A DNA stretch of 64,000 bases, from the NCBI RefSeq assembly GCF_900142175.1, contig NZ_FQZX01000004.1:47012-111011 (forward strand). Direction: 5' to 3'. The notes under the pieces are model-generated. The model searched no databases and was not told the DNA's origin. It saw nothing but the letters and a program-made list of their open reading frames with translations. The position numbers and the translations under genes were made by a program. The first letter of the stretch is position 1. Each line of letters starts with the position of its first letter. Shown in pieces: positions 41,703-49,734 of this stretch. This DNA is from Maribacter aquivivus. GTDB lineage: Bacteria; Bacteroidota; Bacteroidia; Flavobacteriales; Flavobacteriaceae.

Positions 41703-41778
41703 GTTAGCCTTTAGCTTTAAGCTTCTGGCTATTAAATTATTAATTAAGGCTATTAGCCGATAGCTAAGGGCTAAGGGC
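41703..41778. repeat. Two opposed heptad arrays between cysN and cysD
   Basis: Left array (41703-41730): GTTAGCC, TTTAGCT, TTAAGCT, TCTGGCT. Right array (41749-41778): GCTATTA, GCCGATA, GCTAAGG, GCTAAGG. TTAGC on the left is the complement of GCTAA on the right, so the pair can fold into a long imperfect hairpin in the cysD-cysN mRNA. Confidence 0.8.
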
Positions 41779-41800
41779 AGAATTTTCTTAAGAAAATTCT
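41779..41800. other. 22-bp perfect palindrome at the end of cysD
   Basis: AGAATTTTCTT followed by its exact complement AAGAAAATTCT, overlapping the cysD stop codon. It has no T-run typical of a terminator. It may be an RNA-processing or protein-binding site, or simply the closing hairpin of cysD. Confidence 0.6.
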
Positions 41801-42749
41801 AAAAATATCCTTGTTGTTTTCTCTTCTCCATTGCTGCCTCAGAACGCTTGTCATCTATACGTGCGCCTCGTTCCGAAATAGAAGAATCTCTAATTTCCTC
41901 TACTACTTTATCTATAGTTTCAGCATCTGAAAGTACTGCGGCAGTACATGACATATCACCTACTGTACGGAAACGAATTAAACGTTCTTCTACAACCTCA
42001 TCTTCTTCTCTAAATACAATACCGTCTTCTGCAGACCAGATCATACCGTCTCTTAAAAATGTTTTACGCTTGTGTGCAAAGTAGATTGATGGAATTTCAA
42101 TTTGCTCTTCTTTGATATAAGACCAAACATCTAATTCTGTCCAGTTAGATATTGGAAAAACCCTCACGTTCTGACCCAATTCTATTTGTCCGTTCAACAT
42201 ATCAAATAACTCCGGACGTTGGTTACGTTCATCCCATTGACCAAAATCATCTCTTACGGAGAAAATACGTTCTTTAGCACGTGCTTTTTCTTCATCTCTA
42301 CGGGCACCACCAATACAAGCATCGAATTTAAATTCCTCTATTGCATCTAACAACGTAGTTGTCTGCAAGCTATTTCTACTAGAATATCTACCAGACTCTT
42401 CTTTTACTTTACCTTGATCGATGGAATCTTGCACATTGCGTACAATTAACTCTAAACCTAATTCTTCTACCAATCTATCTCTAAATTCAATAGTCTCAGG
42501 AAAGTTATGTCCCGTATCAATATGCATTAATGGGAAAGGTATTTTTGATGGCCAAAATGCTTTTTGCGCCAAACGAACCAATGTAATTGAATCTTTTCCT
42601 CCTGAAAACAAAAGAACAGGCTTCTCGAACTGAGCCGCTACTTCTCTAATGATATAAATTGCTTCATTCTCAAGAGCATTTATACTAGAGGTATCTTTTA
42701 AAAGTTCTAGGGATGGTGTTACTTCCAATTCCGTGCTTGTATTACTCAT
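41799..42749 (-). CDS. cysD: Sulfate adenylyltransferase subunit 2
   Basis: This 316-residue catalytic subunit of ATP sulfurylase (sulfate plus ATP to APS) has the PP-loop motif LFSGGKDSITLVRLA, the PFPLMHIDTGHNFPETI segment, and CIGGARRDEEKARAKERIFSVRD. It forms a complex with CysN. It lies 47 bases downstream of cysH. The sequence is complete and typical. Confidence 0.95.
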   Translation of the reverse strand: MSNTSTELEVTPSLELLKDTSSINALENEAIYIIREVAAQFEKPVLLFSGGKDSITLVRLAQKAFWPSKIPFPLMHIDTGHNFPETIEFRDRLVEELGLELIVRNVQDSIDQGKVKEESGRYSSRNSLQTTTLLDAIEEFKFDACIGGARRDEEKARAKERIFSVRDDFGQWDERNQRPELFDMLNGQIELGQNVRVFPISNWTELDVWSYIKEEQIEIPSIYFAHKRKTFLRDGMIWSAEDGIVFREEDEVVEERLIRFRTVGDMSCTAAVLSDAETIDKVVEEIRDSSISERGARIDDKRSEAAMEKRKQQGYF

Positions 42750-42796
42750 TATAATTTTTTAGATAAATTATCTTTATTCTTTTCTACTACCTAGAT

Positions 42797-43420
42797 TTAA
42801 CTATGTAACCCGCATTCTCTATTTTCCAAAACTTTGGTTGGATCAAAATAGTTATGCTCATTAGGTAGATTATATTTTTTTAAATAGGTATCTAGCTGCG
42901 TATCGTTCCAGTGATAAAAAGGACTCACCTTTAAAACCCCGTCTTTACTTAGACTTAAAATATCTAAACTGTCCCTATGTGCAGTCTGTCCTTTTCTTAG
43001 ATTCGTAAACCAAACATCTGGCTTAAATTCTGCCATTGCCCTTTTAAAAGGCTCCAACTTTACTTGTTCCGTAAACACTGCATGTCTTGGATCATCAATT
43101 TGCGGAATACCCATAACAGCATCTCTATGTGCTGTAGTTTGCTTAGGCACAAACAATTTCACATTCAAATTCAACTTGCCAATTATCTCATCTGCATGTT
43201 TGTACGTTTTAGGCGTATTGTAACCCGTATCGCACCAAACAACAGCAATATCTTTTTTTACACCAGATACAGCATGTAAAATAGCTACTTCATATGGTCT
43301 AAAGTTTGTAGTTACTACTGGAGCTTTTGCATGCTTTACTGCCCAAGAAATAATTTCTTCTGGCGGTATACCTTTAAATTGAATGTTCAACTTCTGAACT
43401 TGTGCTTCTGTCAATGCCAT
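42797..43420 (-). CDS. cysH: Phosphoadenylylsulfate (PAPS) reductase
   Basis: This 207-residue thioredoxin-dependent reductase converts PAPS (or APS) to sulfite. The C-terminal catalytic motif ECGLHS is present. The paired CC motifs that hold the [4Fe-4S] cluster of APS reductases are absent, which favours PAPS as the substrate. The nucleotide-binding part includes VVWCDTGYNTPKTYKHADEI. APS kinase, which this enzyme would need, is not in the window. It lies 14 bases downstream of the DUF2061 gene. Confidence 0.93.
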   Translation of the reverse strand: MALTEAQVQKLNIQFKGIPPEEIISWAVKHAKAPVVTTNFRPYEVAILHAVSGVKKDIAVVWCDTGYNTPKTYKHADEIIGKLNLNVKLFVPKQTTAHRDAVMGIPQIDDPRHAVFTEQVKLEPFKRAMAEFKPDVWFTNLRKGQTAHRDSLDILSLSKDGVLKVSPFYHWNDTQLDTYLKKYNLPNEHNYFDPTKVLENRECGLHS

Positions 43421-43434
43421 AATCCTATTCTTTA

Positions 43435-43698
43435 TTATTTACCCCACTTTACTAAATTCCAAAAACGTTCGTGAAAGAAATATAAAATCATTTTTGTCAC
43501 GAAGTCAATAGAGGCAATTGATGCTGCTACCGAAAACTCACCTGTAAGTATATAAGATATGATTAACGTATCTACGGTACCTATCACCCTCCAACTGAAA
43601 GCCTTGGCAATACTACGAATTGGTTTTTCAGATGTTTTATCATCTTGATACGTAGTTTTGTTTTCTTTTTTATTTAATATAAGTTGATCTGCAATCAT
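43435..43698 (-). CDS. DUF2061 membrane protein
   Basis: This 87-residue protein has an N-terminal hydrophilic part and two membrane helices (RVIGTVDTLIISYILTGEF and SIASIDFVTKMILYFFHERFW), the DUF2061 signature. The family is repeatedly found at the head of sulfate assimilation operons in Bacteroidetes, but its role is unknown; sulfate or sulfite handling is only a guess. It is the first gene of the DUF2061-cysH-cysD-cysN run, behind two candidate operators and a TATTTTTG promoter box. Confidence 0.85.
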   Translation of the reverse strand: MIADQLILNKKENKTTYQDDKTSEKPIRSIAKAFSWRVIGTVDTLIISYILTGEFSVAASIASIDFVTKMILYFFHERFWNLVKWGK

Positions 43699-43719
43699 CT
43701 TTTACTCAATTTTTATTAC

Positions 43720-43737
43720 CCTACTAATTTAATAGAG
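43720..43737. promoter_or_regulatory. Candidate sulfur-regulon operator, site 1
   Basis: CCTACTAATTTAATAGAG, 22 bases upstream of the DUF2061 start and just downstream of the -7 box at 43742-43749. That position over the transcription start suits a repressor. Confidence 0.6.
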
Positions 43738-43741
43738 TTTT

Positions 43742-43749
43742 CAAAAATA
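43742..43749 (-). promoter_or_regulatory. -7 box (TATTTTTG) of the cysH operon
   Basis: This is an exact TAnnTTTG match on the minus strand, 44 bases upstream of the DUF2061 start and flanked by the two candidate operators. No clear -33 element is seen. Confidence 0.5.
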
Positions 43750-43798
43750 GAATTATTTTTTAAAGTAGTCGCTCTAATTTTAAATAAATTTCATTTAC

Positions 43799-43816
43799 CC
43801 TATAGATTTAGTAGAT
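43799..43816. promoter_or_regulatory. Candidate sulfur-regulon operator, site 2
   Basis: CCTATAGATTTAGTAGAT, about 100 bases upstream of the DUF2061 start. It is nearly identical to site 3 at 40389 over more than 20 bases, allowing one gap (both continue into TTATTAA). Confidence 0.6.
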
Positions 43817-43898
43817 TATTAACAAAAGAGCATGAAAAATTAATATTTCACAATGTATTGGCTTACTGCAAAATGAAGATTTATTAAAATGATGGGAT

Positions 43899-44309
43899 TT
43901 ACGAGATGATATCCTTTAGTGTATTGTTTCGATAAACATCTAAAGCACTATCACGTACCTGCAGCATTAGCTTATGAACGGAACAGGTGTTTTCATCAGG
44001 ACAATCATCACAGGTTTCGTAGAAATTAAGACTTACACAAGGTACCATGGCAATTGGTCCTTCTAAAACCCTCATAATATCGGTCATAGATATTTCTTCG
44101 GGAGATTTTATTAAATAATAACCACCTCCTTTGCCTTTTTTAGAGCCTAAGAATCCTGTTTTTCTTAAACTCAAGAGTATACTCTCCAAGAATTTCTGAG
44201 AGATGTTCTCTTTCTCAGCAATTTCTGAAATTTGAACTGGTTTCTTATCGGGTTGTGCGGCTAAATACGCCAGTGCTTTCAACCCATATTTTGTCTTTTT
44301 CGAGAGCAT
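43899..44309 (-). CDS. Rrf2-family transcription regulator with Fe-S-type cysteines
   Basis: This 136-residue winged-helix regulator begins MLSKKTKYGLKALAYLAAQ, the family N-terminus. The frame extends 17 codons upstream, but that part is unlike the family, so Met at 44309 is used. The recognition helix region is ISEIAEKENISQKFLESILLSLRK. Four cysteines (Cys91, Cys100, Cys103, Cys109) fit an IscR-like [Fe-S] site. Directly downstream on the same strand is the cysH operon, and three matching candidate operators lie in that cluster, so control of sulfate assimilation is the likely job. Confidence 0.9.
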   Translation of the reverse strand: MLSKKTKYGLKALAYLAAQPDKKPVQISEIAEKENISQKFLESILLSLRKTGFLGSKKGKGGGYYLIKSPEEISMTDIMRVLEGPIAMVPCVSLNFYETCDDCPDENTCSVHKLMLQVRDSALDVYRNNTLKDIIS

Positions 44310-44395
44310 ATTGCTAAGATAGCCAAATAAAAAATATGTGTTAAATACTTGAACCAACAAAACGTCGTTATACAGTCACAACCATTAAATTAATT

Positions 44396-44923
44396 ATGAA
44401 AAAAGTATTCTTATTATCGATTATCACAGTTTTTACTTTAGTCTTCACATCTTGTTCAAATGATGATGACGCCGTATCTAACGCAACTGAAGAAGAAGTT
44501 GTAGGTACATGGAACCTAACAGCACTTGAAGCTACCGATGGTAGATCAGACACTACTATTGAAGGAACCACAATTCCTGCTACTTTTAAAGCAGTAGGTA
44601 AAGATTTCCAAACTATTGTCACTTTTTCTGAAGACCCACAGGTAGTAACTAGCGAAGGTTCTTATACTACAGTATTAAGTACTACTATAGCAGGAGAAAA
44701 TGACACACAAGAGCAAGAAGGCGAAGACTTTTTTGCATCTGAAAAATGGAGATTAGATGGCAGTACGTTATACTTCGGTTCTGGTGAGGAAGAAGTTGGC
44801 TACACTATTGTAGAACTTAATGATTCTAAAATGTCTCTTCGTTACGAGCTAAATGAAACTGTTGAATCGTTCTTTGGAACTTCTACCGTTAGTGCTACTT
44901 ACAATATGACGTTAAGTAAATAA
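44396..44923 (+). CDS. Lipocalin-like lipoprotein
   Basis: This 175-residue protein has a lipoprotein signal (MKKVFLLSIITVFTLVFTSC) and an SNDDDA linker. The mature domain starts VVGTWNLTALEATDG, the usual opening of lipocalin-like beta-barrels in flavobacteria, and continues with short strands to YNMTLSK. It is divergent from the Rrf2 gene and convergent with metZ. The ligand is unknown. Confidence 0.78.
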   Translation: MKKVFLLSIITVFTLVFTSCSNDDDAVSNATEEEVVGTWNLTALEATDGRSDTTIEGTTIPATFKAVGKDFQTIVTFSEDPQVVTSEGSYTTVLSTTIAGENDTQEQEGEDFFASEKWRLDGSTLYFGSGEEEVGYTIVELNDSKMSLRYELNETVESFFGTSTVSATYNMTLSK

Positions 44924-44943
44924 TTACAACATTATTATATATA

Positions 44944-44973
44944 AAAATGCCCGGTACATACCGGGCATTTTTT
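44944..44973. terminator. Strong terminator between convergent genes
   Basis: AAAATGCCCGGT-ACAT-ACCGGGCATTTT, a perfect 12-bp stem with T-run, serves the lipoprotein gene and the metY-metX/thrA-metZ operon. Confidence 0.93.
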
Positions 44974-44992
44974 ATTTCTGCTAGTTAGATAT

Positions 44993-46165
44993 TTATCCTA
45001 ACGCTTGCGCTATATCTGCGATGATATCATCTATATGTTCTAGACCTACAGAAATTCTAACTGTTCCGTCAGAGATACCAACAGCTGCACGTTCTTCAAC
45101 ACTTAATTTACTATGCGTAGTTGATGCCGGGTGCGTTACTATTGTTCTTGAATCTCCCAAATTGGCAGAAAGGGACAACAGTTTAATAGAATCAAAAAAC
45201 TCCCTACCTGCGTTTAATCCTCCTTTTACCTCAAAAGCTACTACACAACCACCAGCTTTCATTTGCTTAATGGCTATCTCATATTTTGGATGCGATTTTA
45301 AGAACGGATATTTCACCCAATTTATGTTTTCATGTGCTTCTAAATACTCCGCCAGTTTTAAAGCATTTTCACAATGCCTATCTACTCGTATTGCCAAAGT
45401 CTCCAAACTTTTCGATAACACCCATGCATTGAACGGTGATAAAGCGGGACCAGTTATTCTTGAAAAACGATATACCTTGTCCATCAATTCTGCACTACCC
45501 ACAGTAATACCTGCTAATACTCTACCTTGACCATCCATTAGTTTTGTACCTGAATGAATGACCAAATCTGCACCAAACTTTATAGGCTGCTGCAAATAAG
45601 GCGATGCAAAACAATTATCTATTACCAGAATTAAATTATTCTTTTTCGCAATCTTACCCAACTCCTCTAAATCTAATACATCTACCCCAGGATTCGTAGG
45701 CGTCTCTGCATAGATGATTTTTGTTTTCGGAGTGATTAAACTTTCTATTTCCTCTAATGCATCTATCTTGAAATAGGTGTGGTCAATATTCCACTTTGGA
45801 AAGAAGTTGGTAAATAATGAATGTGTTGAACCAAATATACTTCTTGCTGAAAGCACATGATCACCACTATCTAACAATGCCGCTAAAGTAGAAAACACAG
45901 CCGCCATACCAGATGCAAATGCAAAGCCACTCTCTGCACCTTCCATTTGGCAAACTTTATCTATAAATTCAGTTGAATTTGGGTTCGAGTAACGTGAATA
46001 TATATTCCGCTCTTTCTCCTCCGCAAAGGATGCACGCATATCTTCTGCATCTTCAAATACAAAACTAGATGTCAAATACAACGGTACAGAATGTTCCAAG
46101 TTCTCTGTTCGCTTTAATTGCGTACGTATCGCGTTGGTTTCAAATTTATTATTGTTCTTTTTCAT
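44993..46165 (-). CDS. metZ: PLP trans-sulfuration enzyme, probable O-succinylhomoserine sulfhydrylase
   Basis: This 390-residue Cys/Met-metabolism PLP enzyme has the PLP lysine in VIHSGTKLMDGQGRVLAG, and SRYSNPNSTEFIDKVCQMEGAESGFAFASGMAA as the family core. It joins sulfide (or cysteine) to an acylated homoserine. By sequence it is closer to the MetZ type than to cystathionine beta-lyase. It is the last gene in a run with metY and the metX-thrA fusion, and why two sulfhydrylases are kept is unclear. It could instead be cystathionine gamma-synthase. Confidence 0.85.
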   Translation of the reverse strand: MKKNNNKFETNAIRTQLKRTENLEHSVPLYLTSSFVFEDAEDMRASFAEEKERNIYSRYSNPNSTEFIDKVCQMEGAESGFAFASGMAAVFSTLAALLDSGDHVLSARSIFGSTHSLFTNFFPKWNIDHTYFKIDALEEIESLITPKTKIIYAETPTNPGVDVLDLEELGKIAKKNNLILVIDNCFASPYLQQPIKFGADLVIHSGTKLMDGQGRVLAGITVGSAELMDKVYRFSRITGPALSPFNAWVLSKSLETLAIRVDRHCENALKLAEYLEAHENINWVKYPFLKSHPKYEIAIKQMKAGGCVVAFEVKGGLNAGREFFDSIKLLSLSANLGDSRTIVTHPASTTHSKLSVEERAAVGISDGTVRISVGLEHIDDIIADIAQALG

Positions 46166-46201
46166 TTCTTATTTTTTTTGGCGTTTGCTTCAACCAAACG
46201 A

Positions 46202-49200
46202 TTACCCTTTTTCCGCTATTCTTAGAATATCTCCAAATACTCCTCTAGCTGTAACAGCTGCTCCTGCACCTGCTCCTTGAATTACTAACGGATTTTCACC
46301 GTAAGATTCCGTATAGATTTCTATGATAGAATCTGACCCTTTTACTTGCCCTAAAGCACTTTCTTTTGGAACGGATATCAATTTCACATCTAATACACCT
46401 TTTTCCTTTTGAAGATTTCCATGCAAGTCACCTACATAACGTAAAACGTGGTTAGGTTTCTGATTCTTTTTAATTTCATTGAATTTAGCATCCAACACAT
46501 CTAAATTTTCTAAAAAGAAATCAACCGCTCCTTCTTGTAATTTCTTAGGGATAAGATTATCAATATTAATATCTCCAAACTCATTATGCAAATCTAGCTC
46601 ACGTGCTAAAATCAACAACTTTCTACCTACATCATTGCCAGATAAATCTTCTCGTGGATCTGGCTCTGTAAAGCCTTGCTCCATTGCATCTTTTAAAATA
46701 GATGAGAATGGTAGGTCGCTTTCTGAAAAAGTATTAAAAATATAACTTAAAGAACCAGAGAACACTCCTTTAATTCTGGTTATATTTTCGCCTGATAAAT
46801 GCAATAACTTAATGGTATCTATTAGTGGTAACCCTGCACCTACATTGGTTTCATACAAATATTGCTTTTGATTCTTTTGCAACTCTTCTCGTAGCAACTG
46901 ATAAAAGTCGTACCGTAAGGTATTGGCTATTTTATTTGAAGACACGATATCAAAACCATGTTCTACAAACTCAAAATAGTTTGCTACAAAGTCTTTACTT
47001 GCCGTATTATCAATAACAATCAGGTTCTCTAAATGATGACGTTTTGCAAAATCAAAGACATCTTCAACTTTATACGCCTTTCCTTTTTGCTTTAGATTCG
47101 TTTTCCAGCTTTTGGTAATTCCCTTTTCATTTAACAAAATCTTTTTAGAATTCGCGATTCCAAAAACCCGTAAATCTAACTTTTTGCGATCCTTGATTGA
47201 TTTGGCAGATTTCAGAATTTGGTCTATCAAAGTTCCACCAACATTTCCATGTCCAAAAACAAGAATATTTATTTTTTTACTGATTCCAAAAACCTGCCCA
47301 TGCATAACGTTTACCGCCTTATGCAAATCAGATTTTTTCACCACCAAACTCACATTCTTACCTGATACCGTATTATTGAATAATAATGGCACTATCTGGT
47401 TTTTAATCAATGCATTAAATGGATTATGGAACGTACTTAAATCTTGACCTACAATCGAAATAATAGACACATCATCTATCACCGTAATCATATTCACATC
47501 TTTAGATTCAAAATCATTACTGAATTCGTTCTCTAAGGCCAATTTTGCTCTCTTAGCCTTGTCTTTCTTAACCACAAGTCCAATGCCTCTTTCCGAAGAA
47601 CCTTGAGATATTATACTTACACTAATATTACTTGATTCCAGCGCCTTAAAAATTCTGGCATCTACACCTACTTTACCTAACAAGCCGCGACCTTCAATAT
47701 TGATCATGGCAACATCTTCAATTACAGAAAGTGATTTAATGCCTTCTTTGCTAGATTTGGCACTTATTAATGTTCCTTCATTATCATCATTATACGTATT
47801 TAAAATACGCAGCGGAATGTTCTTTTCAATTAGCGGAATTATCGTTTTTGCATGTAGTATGGTAGCTCCAAAATTCGCTAATTCATTTGCCTCTTCATAA
47901 GAAAGATTTTCTAACTTTTTAGCTTCTGGCACATAATCAGGATTTGCAGTATATATTCCGTCAACATGTGTATAATTCTGCAATTCTTCAGCATCTAAAA
48001 AATTTGCTAAAAGTGCTGCTGAATAATTACTCCCATTTCTACCTAAAGTAGTTGTCTCTCCATCTAACGTAGATGAGATAAAACCGGTGACCACTGCTAC
48101 AGTATTTTTGGGAATTTCAGCAAACTTGAGTAAAACCTGCTCTTTTGATTCTGCTTCCAATACTTTGGCATCACCAAATGTATTATCGGTCTTTATCACC
48201 TTACGGGTATCTACCAGCGCTGCATTGATACCTTTTCCTATTAATAATTTAGTAACCAACTTGGCAGAAATCAATTCACCATAAGCTAGTACCTCATCTT
48301 TAATTTTAGCACTGTAATCACCCAACAAAGAAACGCCTTCATACAACTTCGCCAAGCCTTTAAACTCTGCCGATAAATTGATATTCTTATAGGTATGCTT
48401 TTGATATTTTTCTAGAGCTACAAAGTCCGACTTATAGTCTTTTCCCTTTGCAGCTTTCTCCAACATTTCTTCTAACTGATCTGTAGCTTTTTCCCTAGCG
48501 GATAAAACAATGGCAATGTTCTCATCATTCTTTACCTTATTGGCAACAATATCTAATACACGCTCTAGCCCTTCTCCGTTGCTCAAGGACTTACCTCCAA
48601 ACTTTAGAATCTTTATTTTCTTGACATTTCCGTTGGTGTTGAAAATACCACCTAGCAGTTTCTCCATTTGATCGAACTCGATCAAAAACGCATCATGACC
48701 ATGTAATGACTGAACCTCTCCATAGGTAACGTTACTCTTAGCTTGCGCCAATTGCTTAAACGTATCTTTATTTTCTTGTGCGGTAAAGAACATATCAGAA
48801 TCGACACCAATAATATGAATGTTGGTATCGCTATTTTGCAATTTAATGAAATTCTCATCTCCACCTCTAGTAACATCAATGGTCTTCAACAACTGGTTCA
48901 TCAACTTGTAAGCCGATAATTGAAAACGCTCTTGTAGTTTATCGCCATGATGCATTAACCAGCTTTCTACATTAAAAACCTTTAGCTCTTCATTTGTACT
49001 TCTTTTGAAGCGCTCTTTGAAGGAAGCGGGAGTTCTATAGCATAACATTGCATGCATACGCGCATCATGTACAGGCTGCTTGGAGTTCACTAAAAACTGC
49101 TCTTGAATCTGACAATTGGCAATTAACCAATCGGTCGATTTCCAGTCAGATGCCACAGGTATTAAATGCTCTGTCAGTGTTGGGTGTAATGCTGCCATTT

Positions 49201-49588
49201 CCCAAGCAATACCGCCACCTAAAGACCCACCAATTAAAGCAAACAAACGTTCTACTTTCAACTGCTGTAATCCTAATAAGAACATTCTTGCTACATCTCC
49301 GGCAACAAAATCTTTATAGTTTTCAATAACGAATTTATCATGACCATTCCCTGGAATGTTGAATGCCAAAATGGTATATTTTTGGGTATCAATACATTTT
49401 TCATCACCAATAAGTGCAGACCACCAACCATCATCTCCGGTAACATTAGAGTTTCCCGTTAATGCATGGTTCACCAAAATAATAGGCGCTGTATGTAACT
49501 TTTTACCGAATACCTGATAAGACAATTGAATGTCTTGAGAGATCCCGCTTAAGGTCTTGTATTTTTTAATCTGTAATTGATGTAACAT
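46202..49588 (-). CDS. Trifunctional fusion: homoserine O-acyltransferase-like + aspartate kinase + homoserine dehydrogenase
   Basis: This 1128-residue protein has three parts. Residues about 1-320 form a MetX-type alpha/beta hydrolase with nucleophile elbow GGSLGGG (Ser122), VDSDMFF Asp and SLHGHDAF His. Residues about 325-780 form an aspartate kinase with KILKFGGKSL and two ACT domains. Residues about 785-1128 form a homoserine dehydrogenase (ILVFGHGNVGGTLID). One chain thus phosphorylates aspartate, makes homoserine and acylates it for methionine. The natural end product of this copy is probably methionine, since it lies between metY and metZ behind a SAM riboswitch. No stop or frameshift is seen at either junction. 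Confidence 0.9.
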   Translation of the reverse strand: MLHQLQIKKYKTLSGISQDIQLSYQVFGKKLHTAPIILVNHALTGNSNVTGDDGWWSALIGDEKCIDTQKYTILAFNIPGNGHDKFVIENYKDFVAGDVARMFLLGLQQLKVERLFALIGGSLGGGIAWEMAALHPTLTEHLIPVASDWKSTDWLIANCQIQEQFLVNSKQPVHDARMHAMLCYRTPASFKERFKRSTNEELKVFNVESWLMHHGDKLQERFQLSAYKLMNQLLKTIDVTRGGDENFIKLQNSDTNIHIIGVDSDMFFTAQENKDTFKQLAQAKSNVTYGEVQSLHGHDAFLIEFDQMEKLLGGIFNTNGNVKKIKILKFGGKSLSNGEGLERVLDIVANKVKNDENIAIVLSAREKATDQLEEMLEKAAKGKDYKSDFVALEKYQKHTYKNINLSAEFKGLAKLYEGVSLLGDYSAKIKDEVLAYGELISAKLVTKLLIGKGINAALVDTRKVIKTDNTFGDAKVLEAESKEQVLLKFAEIPKNTVAVVTGFISSTLDGETTTLGRNGSNYSAALLANFLDAEELQNYTHVDGIYTANPDYVPEAKKLENLSYEEANELANFGATILHAKTIIPLIEKNIPLRILNTYNDDNEGTLISAKSSKEGIKSLSVIEDVAMINIEGRGLLGKVGVDARIFKALESSNISVSIISQGSSERGIGLVVKKDKAKRAKLALENEFSNDFESKDVNMITVIDDVSIISIVGQDLSTFHNPFNALIKNQIVPLLFNNTVSGKNVSLVVKKSDLHKAVNVMHGQVFGISKKINILVFGHGNVGGTLIDQILKSAKSIKDRKKLDLRVFGIANSKKILLNEKGITKSWKTNLKQKGKAYKVEDVFDFAKRHHLENLIVIDNTASKDFVANYFEFVEHGFDIVSSNKIANTLRYDFYQLLREELQKNQKQYLYETNVGAGLPLIDTIKLLHLSGENITRIKGVFSGSLSYIFNTFSESDLPFSSILKDAMEQGFTEPDPREDLSGNDVGRKLLILARELDLHNEFGDINIDNLIPKKLQEGAVDFFLENLDVLDAKFNEIKKNQKPNHVLRYVGDLHGNLQKEKGVLDVKLISVPKESALGQVKGSDSIIEIYTESYGENPLVIQGAGAGAAVTARGVFGDILRIAEKG

Positions 49589-49734
49589 CTATTTCAAAAT
49601 CAATTTATGGCTTGGCTTCGACTTTGCTCAGCCACCAGCACTAGTATTTTATTATCAAATAATCGGTCACTTGAGCTTTACTCAGCAACCGATTGTTTAG
49701 TCTTTTTTGCTTATACCTTGTTCAGTAATCTAAA

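Noticed and set aside
45021..45530. 169-codon open frame on the plus strand
   Set aside because: It is the antisense of metZ, a strongly conserved enzyme; no independent coding signal.
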